A stretch of DNA of 50,660 bases from Stutzerimonas stutzeri (GTDB lineage: Bacteria; Pseudomonadota; Gammaproteobacteria; Pseudomonadales; Pseudomonadaceae). The translations under genes were made by a program, and so were the position numbers. The stretch is taken from NCBI RefSeq assembly GCF_024451105.1, contig NZ_JANGEY010000018.1:1-50660 (forward strand), given 5' to 3'. The notes beneath the pieces are model-generated. The model made no database searches and had not been told where the DNA came from. It saw only the letters and a list, made by a program, of their open reading frames with translations. Below, in pieces: positions 18,218 through 27,236 of the stretch. The first letter of the stretch is position 1, and the number at the start of each line of letters is the position of its first letter.

Positions 18218-19360
18218 ATGCCCAGCGAACGCGAAGCCCGACTCGAGCGCTACCGGCGCAACCTGCAGGGCGAGGTCGACAGCGCCGCGCTGTACCGCGC
18301 CCTGGCCGGCTGCGAGGGCCGTCCCGAGCTGCGCGAGCTGTACCGCCGGCTGGCGGCCATCGAGGAGCGCCACGCCGACTTCTGGCGCACCCAGTTCCAG
18401 CAGGTCGGCGCCAGCGCACCGGAGCTGCTGCCCGGCTGGCGCACCCGCGTGCTGATCCGCATCGCCCGCCTGCTCGGCCCCGACTGGGTGGTCGGCGCCG
18501 CCGCCTCGCTGGAGCAGATCGACCGCTTCCAGTACGACGACCAGCCGGAAGCCTGCGCTACCGGCATGCCCGGCCAGGAGCGCTCGCACGCCCGCCTGCT
18601 CAGCGAACTGGCCGGCGGCCGGCGCAACACCTGGAACGGTCGTCTGTTCGCCAGCCTGGAGGGCCGCCACGGCGCCGGCGCCGGTGGCGGCAACGCCCTG
18701 CGCGCCGCGGTGCTCGGTGCCAACGACGGGCTGATCTCCAACTTCAGCCTGGTGATGGGCGTCGCCGGTGCCGCCTTCTCCGCCGAGGCCCTGCTGCTCA
18801 CCGGCCTGGCCGGTCTGCTCGCCGGCGCCTGCTCGATGGCCCTCGGCGAATGGCTGTCGGTACAGAACGCCCGCGAGCTGTACCAGCAGCAGATCGCCGT
18901 CGAACGCGACGAGCTGGAGATGGTCCCCGACGAGGAGGCCGAGGAGCTGGTGCTGATCTACCGCGCCAAGGGCCTCGACGAGTCGCGCGCACGGGCCATG
19001 GTCGAGAACATCATGGCCGACAAGAACCGCGCCCTCGACACCCTGGTGCGCGAGGAGCTGGGCCTCGATCCCGACGAGCTGGGCGGCTCGGCCTGGCTGG
19101 CGGCGATCACCTCCTTCGTGGTGTTCAGCCTCGGCGCGCTGCTGCCGGTGCTGCCCTTCCTGCTGCTCGACGGCCAGGCCGCGCTGCTGGCCTGCGCCCT
19201 GCTCAGCGCCGGCGGGCTGTTCCTGATCGGCGCCCTGGTCAGCCTGTTCACCGGCCGCGGGCTGCTCTACTCGGGCCTGCGCCAGGTGGCCTTCGGCCTC
19301 GGCGCGGCGACGATCACCTACGGGCTGGGGCACTGGCTGGGGGTCAGCGTGGCCGGCTGA
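18218..19360 (+). CDS. Ferritin-like/VIT1 fusion metal transporter (MbfA-like)
   Basis: A 380-residue fusion. The N-terminal domain of about 145 residues is rubrerythrin/ferritin-like, with EExxH-type ligands in AAIEERHADFWR and QERSHARLL. The C-terminal CCC1/VIT1 domain has five hydrophobic helices and the signature GANDGLISNFSLVMGVAGA (about 168-186). Relatives such as rhizobial MbfA export iron and protect from peroxide. GGAGG precedes the ATG, and TGGCTAGGCT 35 bp upstream resembles a stationary-phase -10. The last 17 bp overlap the convergent regulator gene. Confidence 0.9.
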   Translation: MPSEREARLERYRRNLQGEVDSAALYRALAGCEGRPELRELYRRLAAIEERHADFWRTQFQQVGASAPELLPGWRTRVLIRIARLLGPDWVVGAAASLEQIDRFQYDDQPEACATGMPGQERSHARLLSELAGGRRNTWNGRLFASLEGRHGAGAGGGNALRAAVLGANDGLISNFSLVMGVAGAAFSAEALLLTGLAGLLAGACSMALGEWLSVQNARELYQQQIAVERDELEMVPDEEAEELVLIYRAKGLDESRARAMVENIMADKNRALDTLVREELGLDPDELGGSAWLAAITSFVVFSLGALLPVLPFLLLDGQAALLACALLSAGGLFLIGALVSLFTGRGLLYSGLRQVAFGLGAATITYGLGHWLGVSVAG

Positions 19361-20387
19361 CGCCGCCCTCCTGCAGCAACGGCTGGAACATGCGCCGATA
19401 CTGGCTGGGGCTGAGGCCGGTGCGGCGCCGGAACAGACGGCGGAAGAACGAGGCATCCTCGTAGCCGACCGCCAGGCTGATCGCCTCCACCGCCAGCTCG
19501 CCTTCCTCCAGCAGCCCCTTGGCCCGCTCGATGCGGATGTCCTGCAGGCGCTCGATCGGGGTCACCCCGGTGGCGGCCTTGAAGCGGCGCTTGAGGCTGC
19601 GCTCGGGAATCCCCGCGTGCGCCACCGCCTGCTGCAGGGCGTCATGCGCGGCGAAGTGCTCGGCCAGCCAGTCCTCGCAGGCGCGCACCCGCGCGTCGGC
19701 ATGCGGGCTGCGCCGTACCAGCGCGGCATAGGGCAGCTGGCCCTCGGCGTGCCACTTCAGCAGGTACACCTTGGCAATGCGCAGCGCCTCCGCCGGGCCG
19801 GCGTGGCGAGCGATGATGTGCAGCGCCAGGTCGTGCCAGGAAGTGGTGCCACCGGCGGTGACCACCCGCCCGGCAGGATCGGCGAAGGCCAGGTTGGGCG
19901 CCGGCTGGAAGTTGACCTGCGGGTAGTGACGGCGGAACAGCTCCTGGTAACCCCAGTGCGAGGTGGCGGCGCAACCGTCGAGCAGGCCGCTCTCGGCCAG
20001 CAGGATCGAGCCCGAGCAGGCCGAATAGAGGCTGGAACCGGCCCGGAAGCGCTCGCGCAGCCAGGCCATCAGCTCCGGGTAGCGGCCGGCGACCACGTCG
20101 TCCGGCCCCAGCCAGATCTCCGGGACGATCACGATGTCCGCCGCCGGGCGCTCGGCCAGCCCGAGTGCGGGGCTGACCGGGATGCCGTTGCCGCAGGTGA
20201 AGGGCGCGCGGCTCGGCCCGAGGATGCGCACGCGAAAGGCCGGCGTGCCGGCCGCCGCGCCCGTCAGCGTCTGCCACAGGGTACCGGCTGCCGAGAGCAC
20301 ATCGAGCATGCCGTACAGCGCCGAGCCGGCGGTCTCCGGCAGGGCGACCAGGCAGACCTCGATCGGTGCGGAGCTGCGCGCAGTCAT
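19344..20387 (-). CDS. GlxA-family AraC-type transcriptional regulator
   Basis: A 347-residue regulator with an N-terminal DJ-1/PfpI-like (GATase1) domain (elbow SACSGSILLAESGLLDG) and a C-terminal AraC helix-turn-helix pair (VAHAGIPERSLKRRFKAATG and AISLAVGYEDASFFRRLFRR). The ATG at 20387 has a GAGGTG site; one 8 codons upstream is possible. It is divergent from osmC with 131 bp between, so it plausibly controls osmC; the effector is unknown. Its 3' end overlaps the VIT1 gene by 17 bp on the other strand. Confidence 0.92.
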   Translation of the reverse strand: MTARSSAPIEVCLVALPETAGSALYGMLDVLSAAGTLWQTLTGAAAGTPAFRVRILGPSRAPFTCGNGIPVSPALGLAERPAADIVIVPEIWLGPDDVVAGRYPELMAWLRERFRAGSSLYSACSGSILLAESGLLDGCAATSHWGYQELFRRHYPQVNFQPAPNLAFADPAGRVVTAGGTTSWHDLALHIIARHAGPAEALRIAKVYLLKWHAEGQLPYAALVRRSPHADARVRACEDWLAEHFAAHDALQQAVAHAGIPERSLKRRFKAATGVTPIERLQDIRIERAKGLLEEGELAVEAISLAVGYEDASFFRRLFRRRTGLSPSQYRRMFQPLLQEGGVSRPR

Positions 20388-20518
20388 CGGGGCACCTCGC
20401 AATACTGGCACAAACGAACCGTTTTCGACCTGAACCCCGCTTATTGGCCAGGCCGTCGCGCCCTACTCTGGACTCCAGAGCGACGACATCCCGCCGCCGC
20501 CCCCGGAGATAGACGATC

Positions 20519-21109
20519 ATGAACAGCCAAGCCACTGCCATGCAGCAGACCCAGCAGGTCAACGGCGTCGATGTCGGCGCCCTGTTCGACACCATCAAGG
20601 CGGTCAAGCAGGATCCCGGCCTCGCCGAGTTCCAGTTCCGCGCCAGCAACCGCTGGATCGACGGCGGCCTCAACCGCTCGACCATCCAGGCCTTCCACGG
20701 CTGCCGCCAGGAAGACAGCTCGCGCAGCCAGCCCTTCATCCTCGACGCCGACGAGCCGCCGGTGCTGCTCGGCCAGGACCGCGGCGCCAACCCGGTCGAG
20801 TACGTGCTGCACGCCCTGGCCGCCTGCCTGACCACCACTATGGTCTACCACGCCGCCGCCCGCGGCATCGTCATCCGCGGCGTCGAGTCGCGCCTGGAGG
20901 GCGACCTCGACCTGCGCGGCTTCCTCGGCCTCGACCCCAGCGTGCGCAAGGGCTACCGCACGGTGCGCGTGCACATGTGCGTGGACTCCGACGCCTCGCC
21001 CGCCACCCTGCGCGAGCTGGCGCAGTTCTCGCCAGTCTACGACATCGTGTCCAACTCGCTGCCGGTCGAGGTCCGGGTCGAGACCCTCCAGAACACCCCC
21101 GAGGCCTGA
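20519..21109 (+). CDS. OsmC/Ohr-family protein
   Basis: A 196-residue OsmC-fold protein. GANPVEYVLHALAACLTTTMVYHAAARG holds the first conserved cysteine on the core helix. The second family cysteine, normally in a CPV-type motif near the end, is Ser here (AQFSPVYDIVSNSL). OsmC proteins reduce organic hydroperoxides using both thiols, so catalysis may differ or another thiol (MCVD) may substitute. Divergent from the GlxA-type regulator; a terminator-like hairpin follows at 21119-21158. Confidence 0.88.
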   Translation: MNSQATAMQQTQQVNGVDVGALFDTIKAVKQDPGLAEFQFRASNRWIDGGLNRSTIQAFHGCRQEDSSRSQPFILDADEPPVLLGQDRGANPVEYVLHALAACLTTTMVYHAAARGIVIRGVESRLEGDLDLRGFLGLDPSVRKGYRTVRVHMCVDSDASPATLRELAQFSPVYDIVSNSLPVEVRVETLQNTPEA

Positions 21110-21118
21110 CCTCGCGCG

Positions 21119-21158
21119 ACGCCAGCCGGTCCATGCGCCGCCATGGGCCGGCTGGCGT
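21119..21158 (+). terminator. Hairpin after osmC
   Basis: An 11-bp perfect stem (21119-21129 with 21148-21158) with an 18-nt loop starts 10 bases after the osmC stop. It has no real T-tract, so it may be a weak terminator or an mRNA-stabilising stem. Confidence 0.5.
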
Positions 21159-21245
21159 TCCGCCGAGTGGCGGCTCGCCGGCCGCGCCACACTGGCTAGG
21201 CTTTCCCTGACGCGCCCGCACTCATCTCGCGCGCCGGGAGACCCG

Positions 21246-22571
21246 ATGAAAGACCACCCCTCTGTGCCCGGCGGCCAGGCCCGCCTGGCCCTGCTGCGCC
21301 AGTGCGCCGAGCCGCTGCCGGCGCCGGACAGCGCCGCCTTCGCCGCCCTGTTCGAGCGCTACGCCGACGCCCGCGTGGTGCTGATCGGCGAGGCCAGCCA
21401 CGGCACCTCGGAGTTCTACCGCACCCGCGCGGCGATCACCCGCGCCCTGATCGAGCGCCACGGCTTCGCCATAGTCGCGGTCGAGGCCGACTGGCCGGAC
21501 GCCGCGCAGATCGACCATCAGGTGCGCGGCCGGCAGCCAGCGGACTGGCAGCGCCAGGCCTTCCAGCGCTTTCCCGCCTGGATGTGGCGCAATCGCGAGG
21601 TCGCCGAGTTCTGCGCCTGGCTGAGCGATCACAACACCGGCCTGGCCGCCGGGCGCCGCGTGGAGTTCCGCGGCCTCGACGTGTACAGCCTGGGCGCCTC
21701 GATCCGTGCGGTGCTCGACTACCTGGACCGCACCGATCCCGGCGCGGCGCAGGCCGCGCGCCAGCGCTACGGCTGTCTGCTGCCCTGGCAGGACCGCCCC
21801 GCGCTGTACGGGCGCAACGTGCTGCATGGCCAGCCGTCCTGCGAGGATGCGGTGGTCGAGCAGTTGCGCGCCCTGCTCGAACAACGCCTGGAACATCTGG
21901 CCGAGGGCGGCGAGGCGCTGTTCGATGCCACCCAGAACGCCCGCGTGGTGCAGGCCGCCGAGCAGTACTACCGGGCCATGTACCACGGCTCGATCGCCTC
22001 GTGGAACCTGCGCGACCAGCACATGTTCGACACCCTCGAGCGCCTGCTCGAACACCGCGGCCCGGCGGCGAAAGCCGTGGTCTGGGCGCACAACTCGCAC
22101 ATCGGCAACGCCAGCGCCACGGCGATGGGCTGGGCCGGCGAATTCAACATCGGCGAGCTGTGCCGCAACGCCTGGGGCCGCGCGGCGGTGCTGATCGGCA
22201 TGGGCACCGACCGCGGCACGGTGGCGGCCGCCGACGACTGGGACGCGCCGATGCGCGTGAAGCAGGTGCGCCCCTCGCGCCACGACAGCTGGGAGCAGGT
22301 GTTCCTGCAGGTCGGCCTGCCCGCCAGCCTCACCGACTGGCGCGACGAGGCGCGCACCGAGCTGCGCGAAGCCCTTTCCGCGCCCCTGCTGGAGCGCGCC
22401 ATCGGCGTCATCTACCGCCCCGAGAGCGAGCGGCAGAGCCACTACTTCGAGGCGGTGCTGGCCGAGCAGTTCGACGCCTGGATCTGGCTGGAAGAGACCC
22501 GCGCGGTCACCCCGCTGGACGCGACACCGCCGCCCGGCGGCGAGGACGACACCTGGCCGTTCGGCGAGTAG
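21246..22571 (+). CDS. Erythromycin-esterase-family hydrolase
   Basis: A 441-residue member of the EreA/BcR135-type family (PF05139). Signature regions: VVLIGEASHGTSEFY (43-57) with the catalytic His, VAVEADWPDA, FRGLDVYSLGASI and AVVWAHNSHIGNA. True macrolide esterases are a small subset; most chromosomal members, probably including this one, have unknown substrates. It stands alone between two terminator-like hairpins. TGGCTAGGCT at 21193-21202 is about 45 bp upstream of the ATG and may be its -10. Confidence 0.9.
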   Translation: MKDHPSVPGGQARLALLRQCAEPLPAPDSAAFAALFERYADARVVLIGEASHGTSEFYRTRAAITRALIERHGFAIVAVEADWPDAAQIDHQVRGRQPADWQRQAFQRFPAWMWRNREVAEFCAWLSDHNTGLAAGRRVEFRGLDVYSLGASIRAVLDYLDRTDPGAAQAARQRYGCLLPWQDRPALYGRNVLHGQPSCEDAVVEQLRALLEQRLEHLAEGGEALFDATQNARVVQAAEQYYRAMYHGSIASWNLRDQHMFDTLERLLEHRGPAAKAVVWAHNSHIGNASATAMGWAGEFNIGELCRNAWGRAAVLIGMGTDRGTVAAADDWDAPMRVKQVRPSRHDSWEQVFLQVGLPASLTDWRDEARTELREALSAPLLERAIGVIYRPESERQSHYFEAVLAEQFDAWIWLEETRAVTPLDATPPPGGEDDTWPFGE

Positions 22572-22582
22572 CCGGACAGAAA

Positions 22583-22609
22583 AAAAAACCGCGGCAGGCG
22601 CGGTTTTTT
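22583..22609. terminator. Bidirectional intrinsic terminator between the esterase gene and dcd
   Basis: An A-rich/T-rich perfect dyad: 22583-22593 (AAAAAACCGCG) pairs with 22599-22609 (CGCGGTTTTTT) around a 5-nt loop. T-tracts occur on both strands and it sits between two convergent genes, so it can end both. Confidence 0.9.
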
Positions 22610-22624
22610 CGCTGCTGACCTGGT

Positions 22625-23191
22625 TCAGGCCTTGGGCAGGGTCACGCCGGTCTGCCCCTGGTACTTGCCGCCACGGTCCTTGTAGGACACCTCGCAGGCC
22701 TCGTCGGACTGCAGGAACAGCATCTGCGCCACGCCCTCGTTGGCGTAGATCTTCGCCGGCAGGGTGGTGGTGTTGGAGAACTCCAGGGTCACGTGGCCTT
22801 CCCACTCCGGTTCCAGCGGGGTGACGTTGACGATGATGCCGCAGCGCGCGTAGGTGCTCTTGCCCAGGCAGATGGTCAGCACGTCGCGCGGGATGCGGAA
22901 GTACTCGACGGTGCGCGCCAGGGCGAAGGAGTTCGGCGGGATGATGCACACCGGCCCCTTGACGTCGACGAAGCTCTTCTCGTCGAAGTTCTTCGGATCG
23001 ACGGTGGCCGAGTGGATGTTGGTGAACACCTTGAATTCGTCGGCGCAGCGCACGTCGTAACCGTAGCTGGACACCCCGTAGGAGATCACCCGCTCGGACT
23101 CGGCACCGCGCACCTGACGCTCGACGAAGGGCTCGATCATGCCGTGCTCGAGGGCCATGCGGCGAATCCACTTGTCCGATTTGATGCTCAT
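22625..23191 (-). CDS. dcd: dCTP deaminase
   Basis: Converts dCTP to dUTP, feeding dTMP synthesis. The 188-residue protein starts [19 protein letters not shown], the typical length. Conserved parts include [49 protein letters not shown] (with the catalytic Arg and Glu) and the C-terminal [12 protein letters not shown] lid over the nucleotide. It is downstream of apbC on the same strand, separated by a repeat element. Confidence 0.96.
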   Translation of the reverse strand: MSIKSDKWIRRMALEHGMIEPFVERQVRGAESERVISYGVSSYGYDVRCADEFKVFTNIHSATVDPKNFDEKSFVDVKGPVCIIPPNSFALARTVEYFRIPRDVLTICLGKSTYARCGIIVNVTPLEPEWEGHVTLEFSNTTTLPAKIYANEGVAQMLFLQSDEACEVSYKDRGGKYQGQTGVTLPKA

Positions 23192-23300
23192 GCGATTGTC
23201 CTGACTGGAGGTGAAACGGGGGCAGATGGGGCGAAACGGGCGCACATCTTACCGGCTGGACCACGCCCGGCAAAGGCCCGGCCGGCGCCAGAGCAAAGGC

Positions 23301-23372
23301 GTAGGGTGGAAGACTCGCGCAGCGATCTTCCACCACTGACGGTGGGCAAGGCTGCGCCGTTGCCCACCCTAC
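23301..23372. repeat. Intergenic hairpin repeat, copy 2 (paired, BIME-like)
   Basis: Two hairpins in inverted orientation, bounded by GTAGGGTGG and CCACCCTAC. The first has a perfect 9-bp stem (23305-23313 with 23326-23334) around the loop CTCGCGCAGCGA. The second, TGGGCAA with TTGCCCA, has a GGCTGCGCCG loop, roughly the complement of the first loop. It lies between apbC and dcd. Confidence 0.85.
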
Positions 23373-23378
23373 GATCCA

Positions 23379-24467
23379 TCAGTCCTCGCTGATGCTGATG
23401 CTCGGCATCGCCGGCGCCGCCTGGCGGAGCAGACGGGCGCCGACCTTGCGCGCCAGCTGCTGGTAGAGCAGCGCCAGCGGGCCGTCCGGCTCGGCGACCA
23501 CGGTCGGCTTGCCGCCGTCGGCCTGCTCGCGGATGGCCATGGCCAGCGGCAGCGAGGCCAGCACCTCGACGCCGTACTGCGCCGCCAGCTTCTCGCCGCC
23601 GCCCTCGCCGAACAGATGCTCGACATGCCCGCAGTTCGAGCAGACGTGCACCGCCATGTTCTCCACCACGCCGAGCACCGGGATGTTGACCTTGGCGAAC
23701 ATCTCCACGCCCTTCCTGGCATCCAGCAGGGCCAGGTCCTGCGGGGTGGTGACGATCAGCGCGCCGGCCACCGGCACCTTCTGCGCCAGGGTCAGCTGGA
23801 TGTCGCCGGTGCCCGGCGGCATGTCGACCACCAGGTAGTCGAGGTTGTCCCAGGCGCTCTGGGTGATCAGCTGCAGCAGCGCGCCGGAGGCCATCGGCCC
23901 GCGCCAGACCATCGGCGTGCGCTCGTCGGCGAGGAAGGCCATCGACATCACCTGCACGCCGTGCGCCTCCAGCGGCACGAACCACTGGCCGTCCTTCACC
24001 TGCGGACGGGTGCCGTCCGGGATGCCGAGCATCAGGCCCTGGCTGGGGCCGTAGATGTCGGCGTCGAGGATGCCGACCCGCGCGCCCTCGCGGGCCAGCG
24101 CCAGCGCCAGGTTGGCGGCGGTGGTCGACTTGCCGACGCCGCCCTTGCCGGAGGCCACGGCGATCACGTTCTTCACCCCGGCCAGCGCCTGGGTCTGCGC
24201 CGGCACCTGGTGGGCGGGAATCACGCAGTCGACCTGCACCGCGGCCTCGCTCACGCCGGCGAGGTTCTCCAGGCCGGACTTGAGCAGCTCGGCCCAGCCG
24301 GCCTTGAACAGCCCGGCGGCGTAGCCCAGCTCCAGGCGCACGCGCACGCGGCCGCCATCGATGGCGACGTCGCGCAGGCAGCCGGCGCTGACCGGGTCCT
24401 GATCGAGATGCGGATCAAGGTACTGACGCAGGACCGCCTCGACGGCGGCGCGGGTGACGGCACTCAT
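23379..24467 (-). CDS. apbC: Iron-sulfur cluster carrier protein ApbC (Mrp/NBP35 family)
   Basis: A 362-residue P-loop ATPase that binds and transfers Fe-S clusters. It has an N-terminal DUF59/MIP18-like domain (1-85), a deviant Walker A SGKGGVGKST (106-115), DADIYGPSQG, DMPPGTGD, and the cluster-binding CxxC C276-S-N-C279. Length and order are standard. It is divergent from metG (270 bp between, holding a hairpin repeat), the same arrangement as in many Pseudomonas genomes. Confidence 0.96.
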   Translation of the reverse strand: MSAVTRAAVEAVLRQYLDPHLDQDPVSAGCLRDVAIDGGRVRVRLELGYAAGLFKAGWAELLKSGLENLAGVSEAAVQVDCVIPAHQVPAQTQALAGVKNVIAVASGKGGVGKSTTAANLALALAREGARVGILDADIYGPSQGLMLGIPDGTRPQVKDGQWFVPLEAHGVQVMSMAFLADERTPMVWRGPMASGALLQLITQSAWDNLDYLVVDMPPGTGDIQLTLAQKVPVAGALIVTTPQDLALLDARKGVEMFAKVNIPVLGVVENMAVHVCSNCGHVEHLFGEGGGEKLAAQYGVEVLASLPLAMAIREQADGGKPTVVAEPDGPLALLYQQLARKVGARLLRQAAPAMPSISISED

Positions 24468-24538
24468 GGGGGACTCCCGGAAAATGGTTGAGCGAAACAG
24501 GTGGCTATCCTACCCGAGCGACGGGCGCACGCGGAGCC

Positions 24539-24636
24539 GTAGGGTGGAAAACTCGCGCAGCGATTTTCCACGCGCTGGCCAGCGCCCATGCCGCTGCGCC
24601 ATGGCGGGAAAGGCCTGCGGCCGTTTCCCAGCCTAC
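24539..24636. repeat. Intergenic hairpin repeat, copy 3 (paired, BIME-like)
   Basis: Starts GTAGGGTGGAAAA, loop CTCGCGCAGCGA at 24552-24563, right arm TTTTCCAC. A second inverted hairpin, GGGAAAGG with CCGTTTCCC, closes at GCCTAC (24631-24636). It sits in the apbC/metG divergent spacer. The metG promoter must lie in the remaining 100 bp; CCTATATAG near 24692 is a possible -10. Confidence 0.82.
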
Positions 24637-24737
24637 GCATACACCGCCGCAGCACAGCCAGCCCCCACGGATGAAAAAAACCGCCCGGGCCTATATAGTT
24701 CCCGCCTTTCCCTGTTTCGCCAGTGCAGCCGATCATC

Positions 24738-26783
24738 ATGTCCGAGCCCCGCCAGATTCTCGTTACCAGCGCCCTGCCCTACGCCAACGGCTCCATCCAC
24801 CTGGGCCACATGCTCGAGTACATCCAGACCGACATCTGGGTGCGCTTCCAGAAGCAGCGCGGCAACCAGTGCGTCTACGTGTGCGCCGACGACGCCCACG
24901 GCTCGGCGATCATGCTGCGCGCCGAGAAGGAAGGCATCACCCCGCAGCAGCTGATCGACGGCGTGCAGGCCGAGCACAGCGCCGACTTCGCCGACTTCCT
25001 GGTCGACTTCGACAACTTCCACTCGACCCACTCCGAGGAAAACCGCGAGCTGGCCGAGCTGATCTACACCCGCCTGCGCGACGCCGGGCACATCGCCACC
25101 CGTTCGGTGACCCAGTACTTCGACCCCGAGAAGGGCATGTTCCTCGCCGACCGCTTCATCAAGGGCACCTGCCCGAAGTGCGCCGCCGAGGACCAGTACG
25201 GCGACAACTGCGAGAAGTGCGGCGCCACCTACGAGCCGACCGAGCTGAAGGACCCGCGCTCGGCGATCTCCGGCGCCACCCCGGTGCTGCGCGACTCCAA
25301 GCACTTCTTCTTCAAGCTCCCCGACTTCGAGGCCATGCTCAAGCAGTGGACCCGCGGCGGCGCCCTGCAGGACGCGGTGGCCAACAAGATCGCCGAGTGG
25401 CTGGACGGCGGCCTGCAGGAGTGGGACATCTCCCGCGACGCGCCCTACTTCGGCTTCGAGATCCCCGACGAGCCGGGCAAGTACTTCTACGTCTGGCTGG
25501 ACGCGCCGATCGGCTACATGGCCAGCTTCAAGAACCTCTGCGCGCGCCGCCCGGAGCTGGACTTCGACGCCTTCTGGCAGCAGGACTCCAAGGCCGAGCT
25601 GTACCACTTCATCGGCAAGGACATCGTCAACTTCCACACCCTGTTCTGGCCGGCGATGCTCGAAGGCGCGGGCTTCCGCAAGCCGACCGCGGTCAACGTG
25701 CACGGCTACCTGACCGTCAACGGCCAGAAGATGTCCAAGTCGCGCGGCACCTTCATCAAGGCGCGCACCTACCTCGACCACCTGAACCCCGAATACCTGC
25801 GCTACTACTACGCCAGCAAGCTGAGCCGCGGCGTCGACGACCTCGACCTCAACCTCGAGGACTTCGTGCAGAAGGTCAACTCGGACCTGGTCGGCAAGGT
25901 GGTCAACATCGCCAGCCGCTGCGCCGGCTTCATCCACAAGGGCAACGGCGGGGTGATGGTCGACGCCAACCCCGAGCCGCAGCTGTGGGACGCCTTCCAG
26001 GCCGCCGCGCCGAGCATCGCCGAGGCCTACGAGCAGCGCGACTTCGGCCGCGCCATGCGCGAGATCATGGCCCTGGCCGACCGCGCCAACGCCTGGATCG
26101 CCGACAAGGCGCCGTGGGCGCTGAACAAGGTCGAGGGCAAGCAGGCCGAGGTGCAGGAAATCTGCGCCTTCGGCGTCAACCTGTTCCGCCAGCTGGTGAT
26201 CTTCCTCAAGCCGGTGCTGCCGAACCTGGCCGCCGCCGCCGAGGGCTTCCTCAACGTCGCCCCGCTCTCCTGGCAGGACCACGAACTGCGCCTGGCCAAC
26301 CACCCGCTGAATCCGTTCACCCCGCTGATGACCCGTATCGAACCTGCGAAGATCGACGCCATGATCGAAGCCTCCAAGGAAGACCTCGCCGCCCAGAGCA
26401 CCGAAGCCGCCGCCCCGCAGGGCAACGGCGAGCTGGTCAAGGAGCCGCTGGCCCCCGAGATCAACTTCGACGCCTTCGCCGCGGTGGATCTGCGCATCGC
26501 CCTGATCGAGAAGTGCGAGTTCGTCGAGGGCGCCGACAAGCTGCTGCGCCTGACCCTGGACATCGGCGACGCCAAGCGCAACGTGTTCTCCGGCATCAAG
26601 TCCGCCTACCCGGACCCGAGCCAGCTGGAAGGCCGCCTGACCCTCTACGTCGCCAACCTCGCGCCGCGCAAGATGAAGTTCGGCCTGTCCGAGGGCATGG
26701 TGCTGGCCGCCGGCCCGGGCGGCGAGGAGATCTTCCTGCTCAGCCCGGACGCCGGCGCCAAGCCGGGCCAGCGCGTGCACTGA
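24738..26783 (+). CDS. metG: Methionyl-tRNA synthetase
   Basis: Charges tRNA-Met with methionine. The 681-residue protein (start [10 protein letters not shown] at 24738) has the class I HIGH-type motif HLGH (21-24), zinc-knuckle cysteines beginning C145-P-K-C148 and later CEKC, the KMSKS loop (about 331-335) and a C-terminal EMAPII/OB-fold tRNA-binding domain (about 575-681, [20 protein letters not shown]) used for dimerisation. Complete and typical. Confidence 0.98.
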   Translation: MSEPRQILVTSALPYANGSIHLGHMLEYIQTDIWVRFQKQRGNQCVYVCADDAHGSAIMLRAEKEGITPQQLIDGVQAEHSADFADFLVDFDNFHSTHSEENRELAELIYTRLRDAGHIATRSVTQYFDPEKGMFLADRFIKGTCPKCAAEDQYGDNCEKCGATYEPTELKDPRSAISGATPVLRDSKHFFFKLPDFEAMLKQWTRGGALQDAVANKIAEWLDGGLQEWDISRDAPYFGFEIPDEPGKYFYVWLDAPIGYMASFKNLCARRPELDFDAFWQQDSKAELYHFIGKDIVNFHTLFWPAMLEGAGFRKPTAVNVHGYLTVNGQKMSKSRGTFIKARTYLDHLNPEYLRYYYASKLSRGVDDLDLNLEDFVQKVNSDLVGKVVNIASRCAGFIHKGNGGVMVDANPEPQLWDAFQAAAPSIAEAYEQRDFGRAMREIMALADRANAWIADKAPWALNKVEGKQAEVQEICAFGVNLFRQLVIFLKPVLPNLAAAAEGFLNVAPLSWQDHELRLANHPLNPFTPLMTRIEPAKIDAMIEASKEDLAAQSTEAAAPQGNGELVKEPLAPEINFDAFAAVDLRIALIEKCEFVEGADKLLRLTLDIGDAKRNVFSGIKSAYPDPSQLEGRLTLYVANLAPRKMKFGLSEGMVLAAGPGGEEIFLLSPDAGAKPGQRVH

Positions 26784-26800
26784 GCCTCCGCCTGCATGAC

Positions 26801-26827
26801 CCAGCCCCCGCCGCGTGCGGGGGCTGG
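26801..26827 (+). terminator. Hairpin terminator after metG
   Basis: A perfect 11-bp GC-rich stem (26801-26811 with 26817-26827) with a 5-nt loop starts 17 bases after the metG stop. The following T-run is short (CGTTTGCG). Confidence 0.7.
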
Positions 26828-26909
26828 CGTTTGCGGGCACGCTTCACCGACTTTTCCCGCCGCCGCGGTTAACCTTGGCGGCCTCGCTTTCTGAACCACG
26901 CACGGACGC

Positions 26910-27236
26910 ATGAAGAAATCCAACGTCGTATTCACCAGCGTGCTCACCGGTGGCGTGCTGATGGCCATGCTGCACCACGGCACCATCTACCGGGACATCT
27001 ACGCCAGCCGCGAGAACTGCCAGGCCGACTGGAGCACCCACCCCTACCACTGCGAAACCAGCAGCAGTGGCGGCGCCAGCTCGATCTACTCGGCCAGCAG
27101 CGGCCGCCACCGCGGCCCGACCTACGAATCCGGCTCGCGCCCGCGCACCGCCCGCCAGGACCTGGTGGTGGCGCGCGAGATGGTCAAGCGCAGCGGCTTC
27201 GGCAGCTCCGGCGCGCGCTTCTCGGGAGGCGGCTGA
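26910..27236 (+). CDS. Short DUF1190/YgiB-like envelope protein
   Basis: A 108-residue protein with an N-terminal hydrophobic segment (VVFTSVLTGGVLMAMLHHG), two cysteines (ENCQADW and YHCETS), a Ser/Gly/Arg-rich middle and the tail KRSGFGSSGARFSGGG. The Cys placement and the final RxGFG...Gly-rich tail recall E. coli YgiB (DUF1190), which is longer and is also encoded next to a glutathionylspermidine-synthase-like gene. The stop TGA shares its A with the next ATG, so translation is coupled. Family assignment is by eye and tentative. Confidence 0.7.
   Translation: MKKSNVVFTSVLTGGVLMAMLHHGTIYRDIYASRENCQADWSTHPYHCETSSSGGASSIYSASSGRHRGPTYESGSRPRTARQDLVVAREMVKRSGFGSSGARFSGGG

Noticed and set aside
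21246-22571. Macrolide resistance gene
   Set aside because: The erythromycin-esterase family is broad; a chromosomal copy without mobile context is not evidence of resistance.
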